Source of the DNA: an uncultured Muribaculaceae bacterium | GTDB taxonomy: Bacteria; Bacteroidota; Bacteroidia; Bacteroidales; Muribaculaceae | Reading direction: 5' to 3' | NCBI GenBank assembly: GCA_910576775.1 | Contig: CAJTJV010000002.1 | Coordinates: 62,001 to 126,000, forward strand | DNA length: 64,000 nucleotides | Part shown: piece after piece, positions 18,390 to 26,748 of the stretch | Numbering within the stretch: the first letter of the stretch is position 1 | Layout of the letters: the number at the start of each line of letters is the position of its first letter | Program-made: the position numbers and the translations under genes | The notes under the pieces: model-generated | Databases searched by the model: none | What the model was told of the DNA's origin: nothing | Seen by the model: only the letters and a program-made list of their open reading frames with translations

Positions 18390-19217
18390 ATGAGTTATCT
18401 GTTCGGATATATAAGAATATGTATTGCGTCTGTCGTGTTAATGATGTGCTCGACAAAGGTTTTATATGCTGATAATAAAGCTGAATACGAGCCCTTCGTG
18501 CTTGTTCTCGATGCAGGCCATGGCGGGCGGGACATTGGTTGCAGAGGCACTAAAACCCGGGAAAAGGATATCACACTCGATGTAGTGAAACGTGTAGATA
18601 AACTTGTTGATGAAGCATTCGGCGATAGTGTCACAACAGTTCTGACTCGAAAGAGTGATACATTTGTTTCTCTTGACAAGCGCGCAGATATTGCCAACAA
18701 AGCCGGTGCGAAGCTTTTTATATCGGTACACGTGAATTCAATTGACCGCCGTTCAAAAGGGCGTCATCTCGTTCATGGTGCATCGGTTTATACTTTGGGG
18801 CTCCACAAAAGCGATGCTAATCTTTCAGTTGCCATGCGTGAGAATGGAGTTATTGAACTTGAAGAGGATTTCTCGGAGACATATCAGGGCTTCGATCCTA
18901 ATTCTTCAGAGTCATATATCATATTTGAACTTACGCAAAACAGACATTTGGCGCATAGTATAGAAATGGCTTCGCTTGTGCAGAATGAGTTGACGGAACA
19001 TGCCGGGCGCGCAGACAAGGGTGTGCGTCAAGCCGGCTTCCTTGTTCTATGGGCAACCAAAATGCCATCGATACTTGTAGAGCTTGATTTTATATGTAAT
19101 CGTAAAGCTGAGAATTTTCTTGCTTCCGCCACCGGACGACAAAAATGTGCGGAAGCAATTTTCAATGCTTTCAAAATATACCGTCAGAGGCATTCGGCCC
19201 AGACGAATAATAACTGA
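18390..19217 (+). CDS. N-acetylmuramoyl-L-alanine amidase (Amidase_3)
   Basis: Zinc enzyme cutting the bond between MurNAc and the stem peptide in cell separation and wall remodelling. I start it at MSYLFGYIR (275 aa), which gives a normal signal peptide ending near VLYA; an alternative ATG at 18372 would be almost leaderless. The catalytic domain begins at VLVLDAGHGGRDIG (first zinc His), then the second ligand site in FISVHVNS, and ends with the conserved catalytic Glu region SILVELDFICN. Function in the periplasm is inferred from the family. The MCE gene follows by 17 bases and is probably co-transcribed. Confidence 0.92.
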   Translation: MSYLFGYIRICIASVVLMMCSTKVLYADNKAEYEPFVLVLDAGHGGRDIGCRGTKTREKDITLDVVKRVDKLVDEAFGDSVTTVLTRKSDTFVSLDKRADIANKAGAKLFISVHVNSIDRRSKGRHLVHGASVYTLGLHKSDANLSVAMRENGVIELEEDFSETYQGFDPNSSESYIIFELTQNRHLAHSIEMASLVQNELTEHAGRADKGVRQAGFLVLWATKMPSILVELDFICNRKAENFLASATGRQKCAEAIFNAFKIYRQRHSAQTNNN

Positions 19218-19234
19218 TAAAAATTCATCATCTC

Positions 19235-20137
19235 ATGAAAAAAATATTCAGAAAAGAAGTTTTAGTAGGAACATTGGTAATCCTTGCAATGGTAATCCTC
19301 TTCTTTGGCATCAATTTTCTCAAAGGAATTAATCTTTTCAAAGCGGCCAACTATTATTATGCCTCATATACTAATGTAGAGGGTCTCGCAATTTCGGCTC
19401 CTGTCACTCTTAACGGTTATAAAATTGGTCTTGTGCGTGAAATACAGTATCAGTATAACAAACCGGGGAACGTACTCGTGGAAATCAGCGTAGACAAGTC
19501 TCTGCGTCTTCCAAAAGGCTCAAAGGCGGCAATCACATCGGATATTCTCGGTACTGCGACTGTCGCTCTATCCCTGGGTAATGCACATGAAGGGTATTAT
19601 AATGTAGGTGATACTATTGAAGGAACGGTTGCCGCCGGACTAATGGCTTCTGTTTCGGATAATCTGATGCCTTCTGTTAATGCAATCGTTCCTAAAATCG
19701 ATACTTTGCTGACATCTTTCAATACTATTGTATCCAATCCTTCTCTTGCAAATGCAATCAATCGTTTTGATGATATAACGCTTCAGCTCAATGCTTCACT
19801 GGTATCGTTGAAAGGTGTTATGGCACAACTTAACCCTATAGTAGGTGATGTCAAGGATATTACCGGGAATGTGGATTCGATTACAGGCGACCTTGCTGTT
19901 GCAAGCGCTGCGCTGAAAGAGGCTCCGATTGACAGCATCCTTATGGATCTTCAGGCTACAGTCTCCAATCTCCATATTCTTACAGAGCAGCTTAACGATC
20001 CGAATTCATCAGTTGGCAAATTGACTCATGATCCGGCTTTATACGATAATATCAATTCTGCCGTAGCATCGCTTGACTCGCTTTTTGTAGATATCAAAAA
20101 GAATCCGAAGAGATATATCAATATAAAGGTTTTCTAA
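19235..20137 (+). CDS. MCE/MlaD family lipid-transport protein
   Basis: 300 residues: an N-terminal membrane anchor (about residues 10-28) followed by one MCE domain (NVEGLAISAPVTLNGYKIG, about 45-120) and a long helical tail. In other bacteria MlaD-type rings bind phospholipid between inner and outer membranes as part of an ABC transporter. The ATPase and permease genes (mlaF, mlaE) are not adjacent here. The tail is rich in Ser, Asp and small hydrophobics and likely helical. It sits downstream of the amidase in the same orientation and is followed by two hairpins. Confidence 0.9.
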   Translation: MKKIFRKEVLVGTLVILAMVILFFGINFLKGINLFKAANYYYASYTNVEGLAISAPVTLNGYKIGLVREIQYQYNKPGNVLVEISVDKSLRLPKGSKAAITSDILGTATVALSLGNAHEGYYNVGDTIEGTVAAGLMASVSDNLMPSVNAIVPKIDTLLTSFNTIVSNPSLANAINRFDDITLQLNASLVSLKGVMAQLNPIVGDVKDITGNVDSITGDLAVASAALKEAPIDSILMDLQATVSNLHILTEQLNDPNSSVGKLTHDPALYDNINSAVASLDSLFVDIKKNPKRYINIKVF

Positions 20138-20149
20138 GCACAATAATCG

Positions 20150-20178
20150 GGCTTATTTAAAATTATTTTAAATAAGCC
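20150..20178. terminator. AT-rich palindrome after MCE gene
   Basis: 13-bp perfect inverted repeat (20150-20162 with 20166-20178) around a 3-base loop, 12 bases after the MCE stop. The T-tract is missing on the plus strand, so it may be a weak terminator or an mRNA-end stabiliser. Confidence 0.55.
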
Positions 20179-20219
20179 GTCTTGTGGCATAAGATGTAAA
20201 TAACAGATTTGTATGCCTG

Positions 20220-20244
20220 CAAAGGCTTCCGAATAAAGCCTTTG
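20220..20244 (+). terminator. second hairpin after MCE gene
   Basis: CAAAGGCTT (20220-20228) pairs perfectly with AAGCCTTTG (20236-20244). It lies 83 bases past the MCE stop and could be the effective terminator, although only a short T-rich tail follows. Confidence 0.5.
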
Positions 20245-20257
20245 TTCAAGTTATAAA

Positions 20258-20296
20258 AACAACTGATATTTGGTAATTGGCTGAATGTCAGTTGTT
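20258..20296. repeat. inverted repeat upstream of dnaA
   Basis: AACAACTGA (20258-20266) is the exact complement of TCAGTTGTT (20288-20296), with 21 bases between. It is the third hairpin in the 320-base dnaA upstream region. No convincing DnaA-box cluster was seen. The rest (20297-20459) is AT-rich and carries a possible -7 box GAATTTTG at 20425-20432. Confidence 0.45.
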
Positions 20297-20459
20297 ATTG
20301 TTAGATGATGAACTCGGATAATATTTGTTTTGATTTCAAGTCATAAAATGCTTAAATCTATATACTTGCAGTAAAATTCAGAATTCCAAATTTTTTGCAG
20401 CTTGTTTTTTTGAAAAAATTAGCGGAATTTTGTAGTTGCTAAAACAAATCCAATTTCTG

Positions 20460-21854
20460 ATGGCTAAGACACACCAAGAACTTTGGGCGGATTGTTGTCG
20501 GTTTATTCAAGACAACCTTACGCCGGCACAATACAGCGCCTGGTTCGGCGACATAAGCTCCGAGAGCTTTGTCGACGGCAAGCTTGTGTTGGTGGTAAAG
20601 AGTTCTTTCTTTGTCGATCAGTTAGAAGAAAGATATCAAGGGCTTCTGCGCAGTGCCATAAAAAAGGTTTACGGAGAGAATGTAAAGCTTTACTATCGTT
20701 ACCGTACTCTTAATGATGATCCTACCACAACGAGTCTTCAGAGAAGCACCCAGCAGTCTCCGGCAATTCTCGCTCAGGTAAAATCGCAGCCGGCAAATCC
20801 ATTCCGTGATGTAGACCAGAATGATTTCGACCCGCAGTTGTATCCCCGTTATACATTCGAAAACTATTGTCAGAGCGAAAGCAATATCATTGCACGTACA
20901 ATAGCCGAGTCCATAGCTGATAATCCCGGACAGAACACATTCAATCCTCTTTTTGTGTTCGGACCTTCGGGTGTGGGAAAAACACATCTTATTCAAGCTA
21001 TAGGTATTCGTATAAAAGAACGTAATCCTCAGGCTAGGGTTTTATATGTGACTGCCCGCTATTTTCAGAACCAGTACACAGCCGCAGCCGCAAAGAATAT
21101 CAATAGTTTCTTCCATTTCTATCAGAGCATCGACATGCTTATAATAGATGATATTCAGGATTTGCACAATATGCCGGGCACGCAGAACACATTCTTCCAT
21201 ATTTTTAATCATTTGCATCAGCACAACCGCAAGATTATCATGTCGAGTGACTGCGCTCCGGCTGAAATGGAAGGATTTGAAGAGCGACTGTTGAGCCGTT
21301 TCCGTTGGGGGACAAGTGTCGAACTGTTCCGCCCCGACCTTGAGCTGCGCAGAGAGGTTCTCAAGCTTAAATCAGAGCAGGACGGTCTCGACCTACCGGC
21401 AGATGTATCTGAATTTATCGTCAATAATGTAACGCAAAGCGTGCGAGAGATAGAGGGTGTTGTGGGCTCCATGCTTGCATATGCCACTACGATGAACTGT
21501 AACATCGATTTGCCGTTTGCTCGTCGTATAATGTCTAATACAGTAAGAATAAAACGTAATGAGGTTAATTTTGATATGCTTGCTGAAACTATTGCCGAGC
21601 ATTTCAATATTTCGCCGGATTTGTTTTTTTCTCGCACACGCCAGCGTGATGTTTCAGATCCTCGTCAGATTTTGATGTATCTGTCTAAAAAGCTTGCCAA
21701 AATGTCTATGTCGGCTATCGGTTCCAAACTTGGCCGTTCACATGCTACTGTGATATATGCATGCAATACTATTGAGGATCGTCTTACTACCGACAAGAGT
21801 CTTGCTGCCGCAATCAATAGCATAGAGGAAAAGGTCTACGCAATCCGTCGGTGA
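20460..21854 (+). CDS. dnaA: chromosomal replication initiator DnaA
   Basis: AAA+ protein that opens the chromosomal origin. I use the internal ATG MAKTHQELW (464 aa), because the eight residues before it are not conserved in the family. Domain I covers about 1-90; a Gln/Ser-rich linker follows (about 90-125). Domain III has Walker A FGPSGVGKTH and Walker B LIIDDIQ. Domain IV ends with the DnaA signature KLGRSHATVIYACNTI that reads DnaA boxes. There is no dnaN next to it, which is usual in Bacteroidetes. It converges on rplT with a shared terminator. Confidence 0.97.
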   Translation: MAKTHQELWADCCRFIQDNLTPAQYSAWFGDISSESFVDGKLVLVVKSSFFVDQLEERYQGLLRSAIKKVYGENVKLYYRYRTLNDDPTTTSLQRSTQQSPAILAQVKSQPANPFRDVDQNDFDPQLYPRYTFENYCQSESNIIARTIAESIADNPGQNTFNPLFVFGPSGVGKTHLIQAIGIRIKERNPQARVLYVTARYFQNQYTAAAAKNINSFFHFYQSIDMLIIDDIQDLHNMPGTQNTFFHIFNHLHQHNRKIIMSSDCAPAEMEGFEERLLSRFRWGTSVELFRPDLELRREVLKLKSEQDGLDLPADVSEFIVNNVTQSVREIEGVVGSMLAYATTMNCNIDLPFARRIMSNTVRIKRNEVNFDMLAETIAEHFNISPDLFFSRTRQRDVSDPRQILMYLSKKLAKMSMSAIGSKLGRSHATVIYACNTIEDRLTTDKSLAAAINSIEEKVYAIRR

Positions 21855-21888
21855 ATTAATTAATATAGAATTTATTTTTTCGATATAT

Positions 21889-21920
21889 AAAAAACGCGAC
21901 TCTTTCGAGCCGCGTTTTTT
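21889..21920. terminator. bidirectional terminator between dnaA and rplT
   Basis: AAAAAACGCG (21889-21898) pairs with CGCGTTTTTT (21911-21920). A-runs on one side and T-runs on the other let it end both convergent transcripts. Confidence 0.85.
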
Positions 21921-21937
21921 AGCGTTACATCAACGGA

Positions 21938-22288
21938 TCAGGCGTTCTTTACCTTCTCTACAACGGCTGCGAAAGCGGCTGGATTGTTGAGAGCGAGGTC
22001 GGCAAGCACCTTGCGGTTGATTTCGATGCCGCTTTTATGGATAAGGCCCATGAGCTTGGAGTAGCTCAAGTCGTGCATGCGGGCGGCAGCGTTGATACGC
22101 TGAATCCAAAGGGCACGGAAATTGCGTTTTTTGTCTTTGCGGTCGCGATAAGCGTAGGTAAGACCTTTTTCCCAGGTGTTTTTGGCAACGGTCCATACGT
22201 TACGGCGGCAGCCGTAGTAGCCTCGTGTAAGTTTGAGGATTTTTTTGCGGCGGGCGCGTGATGCGACGTGGTTGACTGATCTTGGCAT
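21938..22288 (-). CDS. rplT: 50S ribosomal protein L20
   Basis: 116 residues, usual length. Basic N-terminal helix MPRSVNHVASRARRKK followed by the L20 globular domain. It binds 23S rRNA early in large-subunit assembly and in several bacteria represses its own operon. Last gene of thrS-infC-rpmI-rplT. The gap to rpmI is 117 bases, wider than the other gaps in this operon. Confidence 0.98.
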   Translation of the reverse strand: MPRSVNHVASRARRKKILKLTRGYYGCRRNVWTVAKNTWEKGLTYAYRDRKDKKRNFRALWIQRINAAARMHDLSYSKLMGLIHKSGIEINRKVLADLALNNPAAFAAVVEKVKNA

Positions 22289-22405
22289 TGTTTCAGAAGT
22301 TTTTGAATGTTAGCGTCCGTATGACGGCTCTTGATGGCTAAACACTCGGTTAATAATGAAATTACAATAACACGAATTAATTTAAGAATTCAGGCTTGCG
22401 GAGTC

Positions 22406-22603
22406 TTATTTGAGTCCGAGAAGAGCTTTTACATTGGAAGCGTCCACGCGCGAAACAAGTCCGAAATGGGTAAGATTGCGCTTCTGCTTTTTTGTCTTCT
22501 TGGTCAAGATGTGGTTCTTAAAGGCATGTTTTCTCTTGATTTTTCCTGATCCGGTAAGGGCGAACCTCTTTTTGGCACCGGAGTTAGTTTTAATCTTAGG
22601 CAT
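22406..22603 (-). CDS. rpmI: 50S ribosomal protein L35
   Basis: 65 residues; the start MPKIKTNSGAKKRFALTGSG and the basic core KRKHAFKNHILTKK are diagnostic of L35. Large-subunit protein, third gene of the operon, 62 bases after infC. Confidence 0.97.
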   Translation of the reverse strand: MPKIKTNSGAKKRFALTGSGKIKRKHAFKNHILTKKTKKQKRNLTHFGLVSRVDASNVKALLGLK

Positions 22604-22665
22604 TTGTTTGATAATTAATTTGTTAATTCGAGTTGTATAATATAGGCGTGCACAAGCCGCCGGTA

Positions 22666-23268
22666 TTATTTCTTTTTAGGTGAAAGCATGATTGTCATGC
22701 GTTTTCCTTCAAGTACGGGCATCTGTTCTACTTTGCCATAGTCTTCAAGGTCGTTTGCAAAACGAAGAAGAAGAACTTCTCCCTGTTCTTTAAACAAGAT
22801 TGAACGTCCTTTAAAGAATACGTAGGCTTTTACTTTCGCACCTTCCTGAAGGAAGCCGATTGCATGTTTGAGTTTGAAATTATAGTCGTGGTCGTCGGTC
22901 TGGGGACCGAAACGGATTTCCTTTACTACAACTTTGGTCGATTTCGCTTTGATTTCTTTGGCTTTCTTCTTCTGCTGATATAGATATTTCTGATAATCAA
23001 GTATCTTGCATACAGGAGGATCTGCCTGAGCGGAGATTTCGACAAGGTCGAGTTCAAGTTCCTCTGCAATCTGCCGGGCCTCTTGAATGGAGTAAATGCC
23101 GGGCGTTACGTTGTCGCCAACAAGTCGCACTTCGCGGGCTCGAATGTGCTCGTTGATATTGTTAGGGGCTTGTTTGGCCTGACGCGGGTCACGGCGCTGG
23201 GGAGTGTTGTTACGGCCGGCTGGTTGTGCCGGACGTGGAGCTCCGGGGTTGAAAGGTTTTTTCTCCAT
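22666..23268 (-). CDS. infC: translation initiation factor IF-3
   Basis: 200 residues. An extra N-terminal tail rich in Pro, Gln, Asn and Arg (about residues 1-35) precedes the IF-3 N-domain (NNINEHIRAREVRLV) and the C-domain (KEIRFGPQTDDHDY). It keeps 30S and 50S subunits apart and checks initiator tRNA pairing. The start codon is a plain ATG, not the rare codon that drives IF-3 self-repression in some other bacteria. It begins 7 bases after the thrS stop codon. Confidence 0.97.
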   Translation of the reverse strand: MEKKPFNPGAPRPAQPAGRNNTPQRRDPRQAKQAPNNINEHIRAREVRLVGDNVTPGIYSIQEARQIAEELELDLVEISAQADPPVCKILDYQKYLYQQKKKAKEIKAKSTKVVVKEIRFGPQTDDHDYNFKLKHAIGFLQEGAKVKAYVFFKGRSILFKEQGEVLLLRFANDLEDYGKVEQMPVLEGKRMTIMLSPKKK

Positions 23269-23275
23269 TCAGGGT

Positions 23276-25213
23276 TTATTGGTTAATCATTTTATTGACT
23301 TCTTCAGTCAGAGTTTCTGCAAAGGTAGCAATTTTCATTGAGCCCAAATCGCCTTCGCCCGGTTTCCTTACGGAAACTTCTCCATTCTGCTCTTCTTTTT
23401 CACCGACGATAAGCATATATGGAATACGTTTAAGCTGGTTGTCGCGAATCTTGCGGCCAAGGGTCTCATTCCGGCCGTCAATTTCAAGGCGAATATCTTT
23501 AGCTTCAAGTTCCTCGGCTACTTTGCGCGCATAGCCGAGATATTTGTCGCTTACAGGGATTATTACAGCCTGTTCGGGAGCGAGCCATAGGGGGAAATGG
23601 CCGGCTGTATGTTCGAGGAGTACGGCCACAAAACGTTCGAGCGAGCCGAAAGGTGCGCGGTGAATCATCACCGGACGGTGCTTGGCGTTGTCGTTTCCTG
23701 TGTATTCGAGTTCAAAGCGTTCGGGAAGATTGTAGTCGACCTGAATTGTGCCGAGCTGCCAACGACGGCCAATAGCATCCTTCACCATGAAATCGAGTTT
23801 GGGACCATAGAAAGCGGCTTCTCCGAGTTCTGTCCGAGCGTTAATGCCTTTCTCGGCACAGGCTTCGATGATTGCCTGTTCTGCCTTATGCCAGTTTTCG
23901 TCGCTACCGATATATTTCTCTTTGTGAGCCGGATCGCGGAGCGAAATCTGAGCTTCGTAATTGTCAAATTTGAGCGCCTTGAAGATATAAAGAATGATGT
24001 CCATTACTTTAAGGAATTCATCTTTAATCTGGTCGGGAGCGCAGAAAATATGTGCATCGTCCTGAGTAAAGCCACGTACTCGTGTAAGTCCGTGGAGTTC
24101 TCCCGACTGTTCGTAGCGGTAAACCGTGCCGAATTCCGCCAAGCGCAGAGGGAGATCGCGGTAGGAACGTGGCTGTGCGCGGAAGATTTCGCAGTGGTGG
24201 GGGCAGTTCATCGGTTTTAGCATGTACTCTTCTCCTTCCTCCGGTGTATGGATGGGCTGGAATGAGTCCTTGCCGTATTTGGCGTAGTGGCCTGATGTTA
24301 CGTAGAGCTGCTTGTTGCCGATATGGGGAGTGATTACCTGAAGGTAACCGTATTTTTTTTGAATCTTGCGGAGGAACTGTTCAAGCCTGTCGCGGAGAGC
24401 GGCACCCTTGGGAAGCCAAAGAGGCAGACCTGCACCGACTTTTGAAGAGAACGCGAAGAGTTCCATTTCCTTTCCGAGCTTGCGGTGATCGCGTTTTTTG
24501 GCTTCTTCGAGCAGTGCGAGATATTCATCAAGCATCGATTTCTTGGGGAAAGTGATGCCATATACACGGACAAGCTGTTTGCGCTTCTCGTCGCCTCGCC
24601 AGAAAGCGCCTGCGAGTGATGTTATCTTAACGGCCTTGATAGGAGCTGTGGAGGGGATGTGCGGACCACGGCAAAGGTCGGTGAATGCACCTTGTGTATA
24701 TGTGCTGATTGTGCCGTCCTCAAGTTCGGAGATGAGTTCACATTTGTATTCTTCGTTTTTGTCGCCGAAGAATTTGAGGGCATCTGCCTTTGTTATGTCG
24801 GCGCGTACGATTTTCTGATCCTGTTTGGCGAGCTCAAGCATCTTAGTTTCGATTTTTGCGAAATCGTCGGATGTGAGTTTGTTTTCTCCCGGATCGATAT
24901 CATAATAAAAACCGTTCTCAATTGCAGGACCGATACCGAATTTTACTCCGGGATAGAGTTCCTGTAGGGCTTCGGCGAGAAGGTGTGCCGAGCTGTGCCA
25001 GAAAGCATGCTTGCCTTCGCGGTCATCCCATTTGAAAAGTTTTATCGATGCATCCTCCTTGACTGGACGTGTGAGATCCCATTCTGCATCGTTGACGCTT
25101 GCTGCGAGTACCTCTCGGGCAAGGCGCGGAGAGATAGACTCTGCAATCTGAAGCGGAGTGATGCCGGCCTCAAATTCTTTGACGCTATTGTCGGGAAATG
25201 TAATTTTTATCAT
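23276..25213 (-). CDS. thrS: threonyl-tRNA synthetase
   Basis: 645 residues, standard class II enzyme charging tRNA-Thr. Order of domains: TGS (1-60), editing domain with the HSSAHLLAEAL motif near 75 that clears Ser-tRNA, the catalytic core with motif 2 RVRGFTQDDAHIFC and the zinc-binding Cys of MNCPHHC, and the C-terminal anticodon-binding domain. First gene of the ribosomal operon, with the promoter at 25280-25287 and a leader of about 60 bases in which I see no T-box. Confidence 0.98.
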   Translation of the reverse strand: MIKITFPDNSVKEFEAGITPLQIAESISPRLAREVLAASVNDAEWDLTRPVKEDASIKLFKWDDREGKHAFWHSSAHLLAEALQELYPGVKFGIGPAIENGFYYDIDPGENKLTSDDFAKIETKMLELAKQDQKIVRADITKADALKFFGDKNEEYKCELISELEDGTISTYTQGAFTDLCRGPHIPSTAPIKAVKITSLAGAFWRGDEKRKQLVRVYGITFPKKSMLDEYLALLEEAKKRDHRKLGKEMELFAFSSKVGAGLPLWLPKGAALRDRLEQFLRKIQKKYGYLQVITPHIGNKQLYVTSGHYAKYGKDSFQPIHTPEEGEEYMLKPMNCPHHCEIFRAQPRSYRDLPLRLAEFGTVYRYEQSGELHGLTRVRGFTQDDAHIFCAPDQIKDEFLKVMDIILYIFKALKFDNYEAQISLRDPAHKEKYIGSDENWHKAEQAIIEACAEKGINARTELGEAAFYGPKLDFMVKDAIGRRWQLGTIQVDYNLPERFELEYTGNDNAKHRPVMIHRAPFGSLERFVAVLLEHTAGHFPLWLAPEQAVIIPVSDKYLGYARKVAEELEAKDIRLEIDGRNETLGRKIRDNQLKRIPYMLIVGEKEEQNGEVSVRKPGEGDLGSMKIATFAETLTEEVNKMINQ

Positions 25214-25279
25214 CTCAAGTTTTGTTATTCAAATATCCTTGTTCCGTCCCTGTTGAGAGGTACGTGCAAAAATCAGGCG

Positions 25280-25287
25280 CAAAGATA
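25280..25287 (-). promoter_or_regulatory. thrS operon promoter -7 box
   Basis: Reads TATCTTTG on the minus strand, exact consensus, 67 bases upstream of the thrS start. Confidence 0.65.
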
Positions 25288-25317
25288 CGAATATTATCCG
25301 AGATAAGCTAAAAATCG

Positions 25318-25776
25318 CTAATTATTTTTCACGGTTTTGACAACTTCTTTCATTGTCATGGTGCCTGTGAGAATGATTATGGAGAATTCTACGGGTTCGT
25401 CGGAGATGATGATGAATTCTGTCCGTTGCCGGGGCAGTTCGTTAAAATACATGTTTACTGTCTCGACTCCATCCTTTACCCTCATCAGGTTCTGGCAATT
25501 CTTCTCCTTGACAAGGGTGGAGGCGAGTTCTTTGACACGTTTGCGGCTTGCTTTCTCTGCATTGATTATTTCCACCCCGTCGAGTTTGCTGGCAAATGCG
25601 GAGATGTTTACATTGTCGCAGTCGATGTCGGACATGCCGGCGAATTCCAGCATGGCTTTGGAAATGTAGACTGTGGATACTCCGTCAAGTTGCTCGCAGG
25701 CTTCGAAGAACTTGCTTTGGGCTGATGTCGCAGTAGCGCATACGGCGATTACAAGGGCTAAGAATATCTTTTTCAT
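25318..25776 (-). CDS. DUF4252 protein, exported (second copy)
   Basis: 152 residues with a signal peptide ending at TSAQ (about residue 19). The body (FFEACEQLDGVSTVYISKAML) starts with the residue pattern of DUF4252, a Bacteroidetes family of unknown function that often accompanies ECF sigma factors. No catalytic motif. It is last in a four-gene operon, one base after the putative anti-sigma gene. Its likely place is the periplasm, where it could sense or be a target of the sigma system; both are inference. Confidence 0.82.
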   Translation of the reverse strand: MKKIFLALVIAVCATATSAQSKFFEACEQLDGVSTVYISKAMLEFAGMSDIDCDNVNISAFASKLDGVEIINAEKASRKRVKELASTLVKEKNCQNLMRVKDGVETVNMYFNELPRQRTEFIIISDEPVEFSIIILTGTMTMKEVVKTVKNN

Positions 25777-25777
25777 T

Positions 25778-26263
25778 TTATATCGAATTTATGGAATCTA
25801 ATGTTTTTCGTGTTGTCTGTATTGTTTTTGTCTCGGCAGTCTCGACTGCATTGCAGCCTTTCTTTACTGTCGATGCGAGTTTGTTGAGTGCCATTGCTGT
25901 CGTCTGACGTATTTCTTCAGGTGACATTTCGGATTTGCTATGGGCAGGTGAGCGCAACAGGGAAAAACCGGCGGTTAATGCTATGGCAAAAGTAGCTGCC
26001 GCAGTTAATGATATGAACCAATGTCTATGATTCTTTGCAGCGGCTGTTTTACTGTCTATGTTGCGGCAAATATTCTCTTTAAGCCAACCCGGAGCGTTTG
26101 TGCTTTTGTCTAAAGCAACGAACAGACGGCGGTCGGCATCGAATTCTTCGGGAATATCCTTCCTACGAAAATATTTACGTAAGGCTTTTTCATCGTTTTC
26201 AGAGCTTAGACCATTATAATACTTTGAGAGTAGATTGCTGATTGTGTTGATATCTTGTTTCAT
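25778..26263 (-). CDS. putative membrane anti-sigma factor
   Basis: 161 residues. A cytosolic N-terminal part of about 80 residues (KALRKYFRRKDIPEEFDADRR) precedes one membrane helix at about 82-103, and a Lys/Thr-rich periplasmic tail follows. It overlaps the sigma factor gene by 4 bases, which implies translational coupling and matched amounts. That position and topology are typical of anti-sigma factors, and the N-terminal segment resembles leads of that group, but no classic zinc (ZAS) motif is present. Called by context; sequence alone would not settle it. Confidence 0.65.
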   Translation of the reverse strand: MKQDINTISNLLSKYYNGLSSENDEKALRKYFRRKDIPEEFDADRRLFVALDKSTNAPGWLKENICRNIDSKTAAAKNHRHWFISLTAAATFAIALTAGFSLLRSPAHSKSEMSPEEIRQTTAMALNKLASTVKKGCNAVETAETKTIQTTRKTLDSINSI

Positions 26264-26745
26264 AGTCTGAAATGATTTTTAACAGTTGTTCGTGCCCTAT
26301 GGAGCAATACCCGTATGTTTCCGGCGCTGTAGCCGGTGGCTTGTCCGATTTCATCAATTGTAAGCCCTTCGATATCTCGCATTGTCATTACTGCGCGTTG
26401 GCTTTCGGGAAGTCCGGAAATAATATGTTCGATTGTCCGCATGTCTTCAGTTGTTTCGAACTCGTGTTCAGTGTCTGCTCCCGAGGTGAGGTTGATGGCT
26501 ATGTCTATATCTGTGGTTTGTTGCCGTTTTTCAATAGTGTCGAGGCAAATGTTTCGGACCGTTCCGATTGTATAGGCGGCTATGTTTGTAATGGAATCGA
26601 GTTTATTACGGTGCTCCCAAAGTTTCATGCAGGCCTCCTGTACGGCATCGGCAGCGTCAGCCTCGTTGCCGGTGAGGCTGATTGCGACGCGGTACATACG
26701 GTCGACGCATGGCATTACGGTCCTTTTGAAGCTCTCGGAATCCAT
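26260..26745 (-). CDS. ECF-type RNA polymerase sigma factor
   Basis: 161 residues. Region 2 (DAADAVQEACMKLWEHRNKL, DNA melting and -10 recognition) and region 4 (LPESQRAVMTMRDIEGLTID then a helix-turn-helix YSAGNIRVLLHRAR, -35 recognition) are both clear, with a long acidic linker between. It lies between a DUF4252 gene and the putative anti-sigma gene and overlaps the latter. It presumably controls its own operon and envelope genes; the signal is unknown. Confidence 0.93.
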   Translation of the reverse strand: MDSESFKRTVMPCVDRMYRVAISLTGNEADAADAVQEACMKLWEHRNKLDSITNIAAYTIGTVRNICLDTIEKRQQTTDIDIAINLTSGADTEHEFETTEDMRTIEHIISGLPESQRAVMTMRDIEGLTIDEIGQATGYSAGNIRVLLHRARTTVKNHFRL

Positions 26746-26748
26746 TTG

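Noticed and set aside
20138..20459. Possible replication origin next to dnaA
   Set aside because: No cluster of DnaA boxes or clear unwinding element could be identified, and dnaA is often distant from the origin in Bacteroidetes.
23597..24220. 207-codon plus-strand ORF opposite thrS
   Set aside because: Antisense to the synthetase catalytic core; Phe/Cys/Val-rich shadow frame without a recognised domain.
25214..25280. T-box riboswitch in the thrS leader
   Set aside because: The leader is only about 60 bases and lacks the T-box sequence and specifier stem.
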